This document shows, one piece after another, positions 23,600-32,645 of a stretch of 64,000 nt of DNA (within the stretch, counting starts at the first letter, position 1; each line of letters opens with the position of its first letter). The notes beneath the pieces were generated by a model, which saw nothing but the letters and a program-made list of their open reading frames with translations, made no database searches and had not been told where the DNA came from. Source of the DNA: JAJRXR01 sp041987545 (GTDB lineage Bacteria > Planctomycetota > Phycisphaerae > Phycisphaerales > UBA1924); NCBI GenBank assembly GCA_041987545.1, contig JBHIWH010000002.1, positions 372,001-436,000 on the forward strand, read 5' to 3'. A program made the position numbers and the translations under genes.

Positions 23600-24655
23600 G
23601 TGTGGCTTGATTCTCTCATAGGTCTGTTCAGCGTCGACATGGGCATCGACCTGGGGACGTGCAACACACTGGTCGCGGTGCGCGGCCAGGGCATCGTCCT
23701 CAACGAGCCCTCCGTCGTCGCCGTCGCCAAGGGCACCAACCGCGTGCTCACCCGCGGCGGCCAGCCCGCCGTCGGCTGGGTCGCCAAGGAGATGCTCGGC
23801 AAGACGCCCGGCTCGATCACCGCGGTGCGCCCGCTCAAGGACGGCGTGATCTCCGACTTCGAGATCACCGAGGCGATGCTCAACTACTTCATCACCAAGG
23901 TCACGGGGCGCATGCGCGTCATCGGGCCCCGGGTGGTCATCTCGATCCCGTCGGGGATCACGGCCGTTGAGAAGCGCGCCGTGTTCGACTCCGCCGAGCG
24001 CGCCGGGGCCTGGCGGACGTACCTGCTCGAAGAGCCCGTCGCCGCGGCCATCGGGGCCGGGCTGCCCTTCGCCGAACCCACGGCGTCGATGATCGTGGAC
24101 ATCGGGGGCGGCACGACCGAGGTCGCGATCATGTCCCTGGCCGACATCGCCACGTGCGAGTCCGTCCGCGTCGCGGGCGACGACATGGACGAGGCGATCA
24201 TGGCGCACATGAAGCGGACCTACAACCTGATGGTGGGCGAGCAGACCGCCGAGCGGATCAAGATCCAGATCGGCTCCGCCGTCCCGCAGGAGGAAGAGAC
24301 CTCCATCGAGGTGCGCGGCCGCGACATGATCTCGGGTCTCCCGCGCAAAGCGACGATCACCTCGGAGGAAATCCGCGAGGCCCTGCAGGAGCCGATCGGC
24401 GCGATCATCGAAACGGTGACGCGGACGCTCGAGCGTGCCGAGCCCGAGCTGGCGGCGGACCTGGTCGAGAACGGCATCACGCTGGCCGGGGGCGGGGCAT
24501 TGCTTCGGGGGATGCCCGCGATGCTCCAGAAGGCGACCGGGCTCAACTGCGTGCTGGCCGAGGACCCGCTGACCTGCGTCGCCCGCGGGACCTCGATCTT
24601 CCTCGAGAACATCGAGGAGTGGAAGACGACGCTCGACTCAAGCATGGACGGCTAG
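23600..24655 (+). CDS. mreB: Rod-shape-determining actin homologue MreB
   Basis: MreB forms membrane-bound filaments that guide lateral peptidoglycan synthesis. With GTG at 23600 the protein has 351 aa, matching the usual 340-350; in-frame ATGs at 23492 and 23540 would add an Arg/Gly-rich tail unlike the family. Phosphate-1 motif MGIDLGTCNT is at residues 14-23, phosphate-2 VDIGGGTTEVAIMS and the adenosine motif ITLAGGGALLRGM are present, and ISIPSGITAVEKRAV is an MreB hallmark. The N-terminus WLDSLIGLFS is an amphipathic membrane-binding helix. First gene of mreBCD. Phycisphaerae can keep mreB, whereas many other planctomycetes do not. Confidence 0.96.
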   Translation: MWLDSLIGLFSVDMGIDLGTCNTLVAVRGQGIVLNEPSVVAVAKGTNRVLTRGGQPAVGWVAKEMLGKTPGSITAVRPLKDGVISDFEITEAMLNYFITKVTGRMRVIGPRVVISIPSGITAVEKRAVFDSAERAGAWRTYLLEEPVAAAIGAGLPFAEPTASMIVDIGGGTTEVAIMSLADIATCESVRVAGDDMDEAIMAHMKRTYNLMVGEQTAERIKIQIGSAVPQEEETSIEVRGRDMISGLPRKATITSEEIREALQEPIGAIIETVTRTLERAEPELAADLVENGITLAGGGALLRGMPAMLQKATGLNCVLAEDPLTCVARGTSIFLENIEEWKTTLDSSMDG

Positions 24656-24724
24656 GCGTCAGACAGGCGGCCGAGCCGCCGCACAGGCCTCTCGCGGCGG
24701 AGCCGCGGCATAGGCGAGACACGG

Positions 24725-25642
24725 ATGTCCCGATCGCTGACCCACTCCGGCGCCTCGCGCTTCGCCTTCCCGGGGCTGGTGACGCTCTGCCTCGTGTTCG
24801 CCTTCGCCCCCGCCCGCTTCATGGGCTGGGCCGGGTGGACCGGGAGCCTGGCCGTCGCCGCGATCTCGCCGATCGCGCACCCCGTGACCGAGTTCAGCGT
24901 CTGGCTCTCGCCGACCAAGAGCGGCAGGACGCTCGCCGACGACCAGCGCCAGCAGCTCCAGGACGAGATCGAGCGGTACAAGCTCCGCTACCTGCAGTCG
25001 CAGCTCGAGGTCGATCGCCTGCACGACCTGGTCGAGCAGCTGGCCGGGGCGCGGCAGTTCAACCCGACCGAGCCGATCCGCCCGATCACGGCCGCGGTCA
25101 TGGGCGACGCGGCCGACGCGTCCAGCACCTCCGTCCTCCGAGTCCGCGCCGGCGCATCGCAGGGCGTGGACGCGGGCGTCGTCGCGACAGACGGCAGCGT
25201 GCAGCTGCTGGGCCGCGTGCAGCGGGTGCTGCCCCTCTACTCGGAGGTCCGCCCGATCACGGCCCGGGCCTCGACGCCGATCCAGGGGACGGTCCTGCTG
25301 GACGCCGAGGCGACCCGCACCCTCGACTGCATCCTCGAGCCCGTGGGCGACGGCACCCTGCGGGGGCACGTCGAGGACCCGGGCGATGCGGAGGACGGCG
25401 CCCAGTCACCGCTCCAGATCGGCCAGCGGGTGTGCCTGAAGGACGCCGACTGGCCCCCCAACGCCCAGATGCTCGTCATCGGATCGCTCATCGCCATCGA
25501 GCCCGACCGCGACCACCCGCTGCGGCGGGTCATCACCGTCCGCCCGGGCAGCGACCTGCGCGGGGCGGCCGAGGTCGTGCTCCGGATCCCGGTCGGCGCC
25601 GGCTCGCGGCGGACGCAGGCGAACGCGGGGGACAGGCCGTGA
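24725..25642 (+). CDS. mreC: Rod-shape-determining protein MreC
   Basis: MreC is the bitopic partner of MreB in the elongasome. The 305-aa protein has one N-terminal membrane helix (residues 15-35 within FPGLVTLCLVFAFAPARF) and a coiled coil at about 68-110 (DDQRQQLQDEIERYKLRYL...DRLHDLVEQL). A beta-rich extracytoplasmic domain follows with VMGDAADASSTSVLRVRAGASQGVDAGVVAT, SVQLLGRVQRVLP and the closing IGSLIAIEPDRDHPLRRVITVRPG, typical of MreC. It starts 69 bases after mreB and its stop overlaps the mreD GTG by 4 bases (GTGA). The RBS is weak. Confidence 0.92.
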   Translation: MSRSLTHSGASRFAFPGLVTLCLVFAFAPARFMGWAGWTGSLAVAAISPIAHPVTEFSVWLSPTKSGRTLADDQRQQLQDEIERYKLRYLQSQLEVDRLHDLVEQLAGARQFNPTEPIRPITAAVMGDAADASSTSVLRVRAGASQGVDAGVVATDGSVQLLGRVQRVLPLYSEVRPITARASTPIQGTVLLDAEATRTLDCILEPVGDGTLRGHVEDPGDAEDGAQSPLQIGQRVCLKDADWPPNAQMLVIGSLIAIEPDRDHPLRRVITVRPGSDLRGAAEVVLRIPVGAGSRRTQANAGDRP

Positions 25643-26202
25643 ACTGGATCGTCTTCGCCCTCGCCGCCTGGGTCGCCTTCGGGCTGGAGATCGGGCTGCG
25701 CCCGCTGCTGAGCCCGGGGCAGGGCAACATCGCGCCCAGCTTCGTGATCCCGCTGCTGGTGTACGTCGCGCTCTGGTCGCCGGCGCGGACGGCGCTGTGG
25801 GCGGGGCTGGTGCTCGGTCTGGCGGCGGATCTGACCAGCGCGATCGACCTCGAGCCCGTCGGCGCCGCGACCATCGTCGGCCCGCGGGCCATCGCGTACC
25901 TGCTCGCGGCACAACTCGTCGTCGCGGCCCGGGGCGTCGTCATCGGGCGCAGCCCGGTCACGCTCGTCGCCCTCTCGGTCGTCGCGTCGCTGGTCGCGGG
26001 GATCGTCGTCGTCGCGATGTTCACCATCCGCGGCTTCTACGACCCGATCGTCTGGAGCCCGGGCGCCCAGCTCGGCTTCCGCACGCTCTCGGCCCTGTAC
26101 ACGGGCGTGATCGCGCTGGCGATGTACCTGATCCTCACGCCCCTGGGCGGCGCGTTCAGCTTCCAGCACGCCGCGACGACCCGCTTCGCCCGCCGGGCCT
26201 GA
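25639..26202 (+). CDS. mreD: Putative rod-shape-determining protein MreD
   Basis: This 187-aa polytopic membrane protein has five to six hydrophobic helices (WIVFALAAWVAFGLEIGLR, FVIPLLVYVALWS, ALWAGLVLGLAADL, VALSVVASLVAGIVVVAMF, LYTGVIALAMYLILTPL). Position after mreC, size and topology fit MreD, which is poorly conserved in sequence; GLAADLTSAIDLEPVG corresponds to the family's G-L-x-x-D segment. The GTG start at 25639 overlaps the mreC stop. The usual next genes mrdA (PBP2) and rodA are missing; a GlmU-like gene with its own promoter follows. Confidence 0.82.
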   Translation: MNWIVFALAAWVAFGLEIGLRPLLSPGQGNIAPSFVIPLLVYVALWSPARTALWAGLVLGLAADLTSAIDLEPVGAATIVGPRAIAYLLAAQLVVAARGVVIGRSPVTLVALSVVASLVAGIVVVAMFTIRGFYDPIVWSPGAQLGFRTLSALYTGVIALAMYLILTPLGGAFSFQHAATTRFARRA

Positions 26203-26262
26203 TGGGTTTGAGTCGGGCCGCGCCGCCCGAACACCCCCCCACCACCGCCGCCCCCGCCCCGC

Positions 26263-26268
26263 TAGACT
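26263..26268 (+). promoter_or_regulatory. Leaderless-type -10 TAGACT for the GlmU-like gene
   Basis: TAGACT, then 6 bases (TCCGCG), then ATG at 26275, with no SD. The upstream 60 bases are C-rich and lack a -35 consensus. Confidence 0.55.
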
Positions 26269-26274
26269 TCCGCG

Positions 26275-27537
26275 ATGCCAAAGGCGATCGTCTTCGACGA
26301 CGGGCGCGGCCAGCTCAGCCCGCTCAACGACCTCCGACCGAGCTTCGACATCCGCACGGGCGCGCTCACCACGCTCGAGCGGCTCCGCCGATCCCTCGAC
26401 CTCGAGATCATCGGGCTCTACGTCCACGCCGACCACGTGGAGATCGCCCGAGAGCGGCACGACGAGCCCGTCAACGAGCAGATCGAGGGCGACCCCGAGG
26501 AGCCGGTTGTCGCGATCAACGGTCGCTGCGCCCTGCCCCTGGACGTCTTCGCCGACATTGAGACAGGCGAGGTCCTGGTCGAGCAGTCCACGGGCGACCT
26601 GGTCGCCGCGGCCCTGGTGCTGGACGAGATGCGGGACTTCCTGGCCGGGGGCTCGCCCTCGATGGAGTCGGTCGAGATCGCCGACGAGGTGCTCATCAGC
26701 AAGCCCTGGCATTTCCGCCGCGTCCGCGACGACGCGATCGCGATCGACATGATGCTCGTGCTCAAGGACTCCGACGAGGCCGACGACGAGGTCCCCGAGG
26801 GCGTGCTGTGCCTGGGTGGGCACCGGATCGTGATCGACCCCGAGGCCGAGGTCTACCGGGGTGTGGTGCTCAACGCCGAGCATGGGCCGATCGTCATCGG
26901 CGCCAACGCGACCGTCCGCCCGCTGGCCGTCATCAACGGCCCGGCGCTGATCGGACGCGGATGCACCGTCTTCGAGCACGCGAACATCAAGCCCAACACC
27001 GCGATCGGCCCGGTCTGCAAGGTCGCCGGCGAGGTGTCCGGGTGCGTCTTCCAGGGCTACGCCAACAAGGCCCACGAGGGGCATCTTGGTGATTCCTGGA
27101 TCGGCGAGTGGGCCAACCTGGGCGCCGGCACGACCAACTCCAACCTGCTCAACACCTACACCGAGGTCATCGCCAAGCCCACGCCCGACGGCAAGAACGA
27201 GCGGACGGGCGAGACGTTCCTCGGCGCCGTCATCGGCGACCACGTCAAGACCGCGATCAGCACGCGGCTGATGACGGGCGCGATCCTCAACACGGGCGTG
27301 ATGTACGCCGCGTCCGCCCCGGCCTCGGGCACGATCGGGGCGTTCTCGTGGGTCACCGACGACGGGTCCAAGCCCTTCCGCCTGGGCAAGTTCGTCGAGA
27401 TCGCGATGCAGGTCATGGGCCGCCGCGGCGTGCACCAGTCCCAGGCCTACGCGCGGCGCCTGACCGTCCTGCACGAGCGGGCGACGGGCGAAGCCTCGCC
27501 GGTGAGCTGGCCGGGGAAGCCGACGACCAACGCGTGA
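26275..27537 (+). CDS. GlmU-like sugar nucleotidyltransferase with left-handed beta-helix domain
   Basis: The 420-aa protein resembles the 'alternative GlmU' group (UDP-GlcNAc diphosphorylase/glucosamine-1-phosphate acetyltransferase-like). Residues 1-45 (IVFDDGRGQLSPLNDLRPSFDIRTGALTTLERL) are the characteristic N-terminus, replacing the classical GxGTRM loop. From about 195 onward hexapeptide repeats form an LbH domain (GPIVIGANATVRPLAVINGPALIGRGC is split across turns here). EWANLGAGTTNSNL matches the acetyl-CoA-binding part of GlmU. It would supply UDP-GlcNAc for the envelope, which fits its place after mreBCD, but the exact sugar is not proven. Leaderless-type promoter. Confidence 0.8.
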   Translation: MPKAIVFDDGRGQLSPLNDLRPSFDIRTGALTTLERLRRSLDLEIIGLYVHADHVEIARERHDEPVNEQIEGDPEEPVVAINGRCALPLDVFADIETGEVLVEQSTGDLVAAALVLDEMRDFLAGGSPSMESVEIADEVLISKPWHFRRVRDDAIAIDMMLVLKDSDEADDEVPEGVLCLGGHRIVIDPEAEVYRGVVLNAEHGPIVIGANATVRPLAVINGPALIGRGCTVFEHANIKPNTAIGPVCKVAGEVSGCVFQGYANKAHEGHLGDSWIGEWANLGAGTTNSNLLNTYTEVIAKPTPDGKNERTGETFLGAVIGDHVKTAISTRLMTGAILNTGVMYAASAPASGTIGAFSWVTDDGSKPFRLGKFVEIAMQVMGRRGVHQSQAYARRLTVLHERATGEASPVSWPGKPTTNA

Positions 27538-27543
27538 ACCGCG

Positions 27544-27894
27544 ATGAAGCTCGCCGAGAACCAGCCGCTCAAGCTCCTGCTGCTTGGGGCGGTGCTGCTT
27601 GTCTCGTTCGCGGGGCTGTTCTTCTCGCTCGGGATGACTCTCAACTCTCTGTGGGGACCCAAACCCGAGGACTTGGATCGGCCGACCTGGGTCATCCCGG
27701 TGGCCTATTGGGCGGGGGCGACCGTCGTCACGCTCCTGCTCCTCGTCTTCTGCTTCTGGCAGATCATCGTCGCGCTGATCCGGTGGGACCGGCTCATGAT
27801 CCCCGCCGGCCGCTGCCTGACCTGCGGGTACGATCTCAGGAACTCGCCCGATCAATGCCCGGAGTGCGGCGCCCCGAACCCGGCTCGCCGCTGA
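27544..27894 (+). CDS. Small membrane protein with C-terminal zinc ribbon
   Basis: This 116-aa protein has two membrane helices (about residues 10-32, LKLLLLGAVLLVSFAGLFF, and 52-80, VAYWAGATVVTLLLLVFCF). A cytosolic zinc ribbon ends it: CLTCGYDL then CPECG near residues 91-110. It is one of four genes in the window sharing the pattern C-x2-C-x-Y-[DH]-[LI]-x(5-9)-C-P-E-C. The ATG comes 6 bases after the GlmU-like stop, so it is probably co-transcribed. Function unknown; ribbons of this kind often mediate protein or nucleic-acid contacts. Confidence 0.75.
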   Translation: MKLAENQPLKLLLLGAVLLVSFAGLFFSLGMTLNSLWGPKPEDLDRPTWVIPVAYWAGATVVTLLLLVFCFWQIIVALIRWDRLMIPAGRCLTCGYDLRNSPDQCPECGAPNPARR

Positions 27895-27930
27895 CGCCCC
27901 CACCGCTGCCCGTCGTCTGATGCTCTCCCC

Positions 27931-30855
27931 ATGAAGACCCTCTACCTCATCGACGGCTTCGCCCAGTTCTTCCGCGCCTATCACGCCATCCGCACGCCCA
28001 TGACCAGCCCGGTCACCAAGGAACCCACGAACATGACCTTCGGGTTCGTGGGGATGCTGCTCAAGCTGCTGCGGGGCGAGGGCAAGATCGGCGGGCGGCC
28101 CGACTACGTCGCCGTTGCGATCGACGTCTCGGGCGACACCGAGGGCCTCCGCAACGAGCTGTTCCCCGAGTACAAGGCCAACCGCCCGCCGCCGCCCGAG
28201 GACCTGTTCCCGCAGGTGCACCGGGCCCTGGCGATGCTCGAGGCCATCGGCGTCCCAATCCTGGGCGTCGAGGGCTACGAGGCCGACGACGTCATCGCGA
28301 CCATCGCCAGCACGTTCTCCGAGAAGCACCCCGACGTCCGCGTGCGGATCGTCTCCAAGGACAAGGACCTCAAGCAGCTGCTCGGCGAGGGCGACCCGCC
28401 CACGGAGATGTACGACATCCACACCGACGAGCTGATCGACGTCGCCAAGCTGCGGGAGGACACCGGGCTCGAACCGCCCCAGGTGATCGACATGCTCGCC
28501 CTGATGGGCGACAACGTGGACAACATCCCGGGCGTGGACGGCATCGGGCCCAAGACTGCCGCCCAGCTCATCGCCGAGTTCGGCGACCTCGACGCGGTCC
28601 TCGAGGAGGTCAAGGCCGACAAAGCCCCGAAGGAATGGAAGATCAAGGGCAAGCGGCGTGAGCGGATCCTGGAGAAGGCGGACTGGCTGCCGATCAGCCG
28701 CCAGCTGGTCGCGCTCTGCCACGACGTGCCGATCACGCTGGACCTGAAGAAGGCGGAAACAACAAGCTTCGACCTGGCGGCCCTCGATCCGATCCTCAGG
28801 GAGTTGGGCTTCAACCGGTACCAGGACGACCTGAAGGCGCTGCTGGGCGGGGGCTCGGACGCGGACGCGTCATCCACGACCAAGGCCCGGGGATCTCAAT
28901 CCCCGGGCTTCGGCGGCCTCTTCGACCAGGAAATCCCGTCCGCCCTCGACTCGGTCAAGGGCAAGTACGAGCTGGTCAACACGACCGGGGCGCTGACCAA
29001 GCTCGTCGCCAAGCTCGAGAAGGCCAAGCTCATCGCCGTCGATACCGAGACGACCAACATCCGCCCGATGCGGGCCGACCTGTGCGGCCTCTGCCTGAGC
29101 GTCAAGGCCGGCAAGGGCTGGTACCTGCCTGTCCGAGGCCCCGAGGGCGAGACGTGCCTGGATGAGACGGTCGTCCTCGACGCGCTGTGCCCGATCCTCG
29201 AGGACGCCTCAAGGCCCAAGGTCGGGCACAACCTGAAGTACGACCTGCTGGTCCTCCGCCGGGCGGGCGTGCAGCTCCGGGGGCACGTGCCCGAGAGCGC
29301 CAAGTCCGAGGCGGGCGACACGATGGTCGCCAGCTACCTGATCGACGCGTCCCGCTCCAGCCACTCGCTCGACGCGCTGTCGCTGGCCCTGCTGGGCCGG
29401 CAGAACATCTCGATCAAGGAGCTGATCGGGACGGGCAAGAGCCAGAGGCTGTTCTCCGACGTGCCCCTGGCCGACGCGACCAAGTACGCGGCCGAGGACG
29501 CCGACGCGACCCTCCAGCTCATGCACAAGATGGCGCCCGAGCTGCGCAAGACGGAGCTGGACACGCTCTTCCGCGACCTGGAGATGCCCCTGGTCGAGGT
29601 GCTGGCCGAGCTGGAGTGGAACGGCATCCGCGTGGACCCCGACGAGCTGGACCGCCAGCGCGAGAAGCTCCAGGCCCGGATCGACGAGCTGAAGCAGTCC
29701 ATCTCCGACGCGGCGGACGAGGCGTGCGGGCGGGGCTTCGACCCGGACTCGCCCAAGCAGCTCTCGGGGATCCTGTTCAACAAGCCCGACGCCGCCGAGC
29801 CGGGGCTGGGCATCAAGCCCGTCAAGAAGACCAAGACCGGCTACTCGACCGACGCCGAGGTCCTCGACAAGCTCGCGACCGACCCGGCGGTCGAGAGCGA
29901 GATCCCCACGCTGATCCTGGAATATCGCCAGCTGACCAAGCTGGTCAGCACGTACCTGGTCGCGCTGCGCGACGAGATCCACGAGGCCGACGGCCGCATC
30001 CACGCGAGCTTCAACCAGACCGTCGCCGCCACCGGGCGCCTCTCAAGCTCGGACCCGAACCTGCAGAACATCCCGATCCGGACGGACATCGGGCGGGACA
30101 TCCGCCGCGCGTTCGTCGCCGAGGACGGGAACGTCCTGATCACGGCCGACTACTCGCAGATCGAGCTGCGCCTGCTGGCCCACCTCTCCCGGGACCCGGC
30201 CCTGACCGAGGCGTTCCACCAGGGCGAGGACATCCACACCGCGGTCGCCGCTCAGATCCACGAGGTCCGCGCCGAGGACGTCACCCGCGAGCAGCGCAAC
30301 GGCGCCAAGATGGTCAACTTCGGGATCATCTACGGCGTCACGCCCTTCGGCCTCGCCCGGCGACTGGGCGTCTCCAACACCGAGGCCGGCGAGATCATCG
30401 ACGGCTACAAGGCCCGCTTCGCCGGCATCACCACGTTCCTCCAGGAGTGCATCGACCAGGCGCGCACGAAGGGCTACGTCGAGACGATGATGGGCCGCCG
30501 ACGCCCGATCCTGGACATCGACTCGCGGAACCCGAGCCGCCGCTCGCTGGCCGAGCGGATGGCGATCAACTCCGTCGTCCAGGGGTCGGCCGCCGACTTG
30601 ATCAAGATCGCGATGGTGGACCTGCACCGCCGCCTGAGCCCGCACGCCGCGCCCGCCCGCGACGGCGCGCCGCCCGAGGTCGAGGGCGTGCGGATGCTGC
30701 TGCAGATCCACGACGAGCTGGTCTTCGAGGCGCCCGAGGCCCTCGCCGAGCCCGCCCGGGACTTGGTCGTCCAGCGGATGGAGGCGGCGATGGCGCTGGA
30801 CGTGCCGCTCGTCGTCGAGTCGGCGGTCGGCCGTAGCTGGTACGAGGGCAAGTAG
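27931..30855 (+). CDS. polA: DNA polymerase I
   Basis: This 974-aa repair and Okazaki-fragment polymerase is complete. The 5'-3' nuclease (residues 1-300) has LIDGFAQFFRAYHA, GYEADDVIAT, SKDKDLKQLL and GDNVDNIPGVDGIGPKTA. The 3'-5' exonuclease (about 345-540) keeps AVDTETTNI, VGHNLKYDLL and YAAEDADATLQL, so proofreading looks intact. The polymerase domain has motif A ITADYSQIELRLLAHLS, motif B RNGAKMVNFGIIYGV and motif C LQIHDELVFE. The linker between the nuclease and exonuclease domains carries an in-frame 24-base palindrome (codons 319-326, ARGSQSPG). The ATG follows 36 bases after the small zinc-ribbon gene; no clear SD. Confidence 0.97.
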   Translation: MKTLYLIDGFAQFFRAYHAIRTPMTSPVTKEPTNMTFGFVGMLLKLLRGEGKIGGRPDYVAVAIDVSGDTEGLRNELFPEYKANRPPPPEDLFPQVHRALAMLEAIGVPILGVEGYEADDVIATIASTFSEKHPDVRVRIVSKDKDLKQLLGEGDPPTEMYDIHTDELIDVAKLREDTGLEPPQVIDMLALMGDNVDNIPGVDGIGPKTAAQLIAEFGDLDAVLEEVKADKAPKEWKIKGKRRERILEKADWLPISRQLVALCHDVPITLDLKKAETTSFDLAALDPILRELGFNRYQDDLKALLGGGSDADASSTTKARGSQSPGFGGLFDQEIPSALDSVKGKYELVNTTGALTKLVAKLEKAKLIAVDTETTNIRPMRADLCGLCLSVKAGKGWYLPVRGPEGETCLDETVVLDALCPILEDASRPKVGHNLKYDLLVLRRAGVQLRGHVPESAKSEAGDTMVASYLIDASRSSHSLDALSLALLGRQNISIKELIGTGKSQRLFSDVPLADATKYAAEDADATLQLMHKMAPELRKTELDTLFRDLEMPLVEVLAELEWNGIRVDPDELDRQREKLQARIDELKQSISDAADEACGRGFDPDSPKQLSGILFNKPDAAEPGLGIKPVKKTKTGYSTDAEVLDKLATDPAVESEIPTLILEYRQLTKLVSTYLVALRDEIHEADGRIHASFNQTVAATGRLSSSDPNLQNIPIRTDIGRDIRRAFVAEDGNVLITADYSQIELRLLAHLSRDPALTEAFHQGEDIHTAVAAQIHEVRAEDVTREQRNGAKMVNFGIIYGVTPFGLARRLGVSNTEAGEIIDGYKARFAGITTFLQECIDQARTKGYVETMMGRRRPILDIDSRNPSRRSLAERMAINSVVQGSAADLIKIAMVDLHRRLSPHAAPARDGAPPEVEGVRMLLQIHDELVFEAPEALAEPARDLVVQRMEAAMALDVPLVVESAVGRSWYEGK
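28885..28908. repeat. 24-base palindromic repeat inside polA
   Basis: Arms GCCCGGGGAT and ATCCCCGGGC pair perfectly around a CTCA loop. It is 21/24 identical to the terminator at 2006-2029. Two of the three differences (positions 5 and 20) form a compensated pair, A-T to G-C; the third is in the loop. It fills exactly eight codons of polA in a linker region. Confidence 0.8.
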
Positions 30856-30878
30856 GCCGGGACTCGGGGCGCCCCCCG

Positions 30879-30884
30879 TACAAT
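30879..30884 (+). promoter_or_regulatory. Leaderless-type -10 TACAAT for the amidohydrolase gene
   Basis: TACAAT, then 6 bases (CGGGGC), then ATG at 30891. No SD is possible in the spacer and no -35 consensus is seen. Confidence 0.55.
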
Positions 30885-30890
30885 CGGGGC

Positions 30891-32645
30891 ATGAACACGC
30901 TCGTCTCGATCGGACTGTCGCTCGCCCTGATCGCCCTCGTCGCCCGGGCCGCCCCGGGCCAGACCGGACGACGCGTCTACCTGAACGCGACGATCTACAC
31001 CGCCAACGACGACATGCCGACGGCCGAGGGGATGGCGGTCGAGGACGGCCGGATCGTGGGCGTCGGCTCCCGCCGCGAGGTCCTCCAGTTCATCGACGAG
31101 GGTGTCGAGATCGTGGACCTGGGCGGCGCGGTCGTCCTCCCGGGGCTCATCGACGCGCACGCGCACATGCTGGGCCTGGGCCAGATGCAGGTCGGCGTGA
31201 TCGACCTGGCCGGCACGCGGAGCTACGAGGAAGTGATCGAGCGCGTGCGCGCGCGGGCGGACACCGTTCCTCGTGGAACATGGATCCTGGGCCGGGGCTG
31301 GGATCATGAGTCCTGGCCCAGCGGCGAGCTGCCCACGCACCGGCAGCTGTCCGACGCCGTCCCGGAGCACCCGGTGTGGCTGGCCCGCGTGGACGGGCAC
31401 GCGGCACTGGCGAACGAGGCGGCGATGCAGGCCGCGGGCGTCACGGGCGCGACCGAGGCGCCCGAGGGGGGCGAGATCCTGCGTGCCGACGACGGCGCCG
31501 CGACCGGCGTCTTCATCGACCTGGCCCAGCCGATCATCGAGAGCCGGGTGCCTGCGGGGGCGCGGGGCCAGGACGCCGAGCTGATCTTGGCCGCCCAGGA
31601 GATGTGCCTTGCCGCCGGGCTCACCGGCGTGCACGAGATGGGGGTCACCCCCGAGACCATCGAGGTCTTCAAGGCCCTCGGCGAGGACGGGAGCCTCAAG
31701 ATCCGGATGTACGTGCTCGTCAACGGCGGCGTCGCGATGGACTACTTCGAGACCGAGGGCGTGTACGTCTCGGACACGGTCACGGTCCGGGCGTGCAAGC
31801 TGTACATGGACGGCGCCCTGGGCTCGCGGGGCGCCTGGCTGCTCGAGCCATACACGGACCGGGCGGTCGACCGCGACGGCGAGCCGTACGTCGGCCTGGC
31901 GCTGACCGACCCGTTCTTCGTGGACAAGGTCGCCAAGCACGCGGCCAACAACGGCTACCAGGTCTGCACCCACGCGATCGGGGACGCGGCCAACCGGCGC
32001 GTGCTCGACGCGTACGAGTACGCCCAGGCGACGGCGATCGAGAACCAGCCCGAGGCCGACGACCAGGCCGACGACCAGGAAGAAGGCCGGCGGCTTGGCC
32101 GGGGCCTGCTCCGCGCCCGCAAGAACCGGTTCCGCATCGAGCACGCCCAGCTCATCGACCCGGCGGACATCCCCCGCTTCGCGGCACTGGGCGTCATCCC
32201 CTCCATGCAGCAGACGCACTGCACGACCGACATGCGCTGGATCGAGGAGCGGGTGGGCCCCGACCGGCTGGCCGGGGCGTACGCGTGGCGGAGCCTGATC
32301 GACGCGGGCGTGCCGATCGCGGGGGGCAGCGACTTCCCGGTCGAGAGCCACAACCCGTTCCTGGGCTTCTACGCGGCGGTGACGCGGCAGGATCTGGAGG
32401 GCGAGCCCGCCGGCGGGTGGACGCCGCGCGAGCGGATGACGCGGGACGAGGCGCTCAAGAGCTTCACCCTGTGGGCGGCGTACGCGGCGTTCGAGGAGGA
32501 CGAGAAGGGGTCGCTCGAAGAGGGCAAGCTGGCGGACTTCATCGTCATCGACCGCGACGTGATGACGTGCGAGGCGCTCAAGATCCCGGGGACCAGGGTG
32601 CTGCGCACCGTCATCGGCGGGGAGACGGTGTACGAGGGGGAATAA
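30891..32645 (+). CDS. Exported YtcJ-like amidohydrolase
   Basis: This 584-aa metal-dependent hydrolase belongs to the amidohydrolase_3/YtcJ group. It has a signal peptide (residues 1-24, LALIALVARAAPGQ), then NATIYTANDDMPTAEGMAVEDGRI, the small beta domain. Metal ligands are His90 and His92 (DAHAHML), CTHAIGDAANR, FRIEHAQLI and the C-terminal GSDFPVES aspartate. The fold is complete and no key residue is missing; the substrate is unknown. An acidic insertion (EADDQADDQEEGRR) sits just before the RIEHAQ helix. GTG of the next gene directly abuts its stop, so an operon with two zinc-ribbon membrane proteins is likely. Confidence 0.9.
   Translation: MNTLVSIGLSLALIALVARAAPGQTGRRVYLNATIYTANDDMPTAEGMAVEDGRIVGVGSRREVLQFIDEGVEIVDLGGAVVLPGLIDAHAHMLGLGQMQVGVIDLAGTRSYEEVIERVRARADTVPRGTWILGRGWDHESWPSGELPTHRQLSDAVPEHPVWLARVDGHAALANEAAMQAAGVTGATEAPEGGEILRADDGAATGVFIDLAQPIIESRVPAGARGQDAELILAAQEMCLAAGLTGVHEMGVTPETIEVFKALGEDGSLKIRMYVLVNGGVAMDYFETEGVYVSDTVTVRACKLYMDGALGSRGAWLLEPYTDRAVDRDGEPYVGLALTDPFFVDKVAKHAANNGYQVCTHAIGDAANRRVLDAYEYAQATAIENQPEADDQADDQEEGRRLGRGLLRARKNRFRIEHAQLIDPADIPRFAALGVIPSMQQTHCTTDMRWIEERVGPDRLAGAYAWRSLIDAGVPIAGGSDFPVESHNPFLGFYAAVTRQDLEGEPAGGWTPRERMTRDEALKSFTLWAAYAAFEEDEKGSLEEGKLADFIVIDRDVMTCEALKIPGTRVLRTVIGGETVYEGE

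Noticed and set aside
25237..28722. 1161-codon minus-strand open frame over mreC, mreD, GlmU-like and polA
   Set aside because: It spans four real plus-strand genes and has no motif or RBS; it is a shadow of GC-rich codons.
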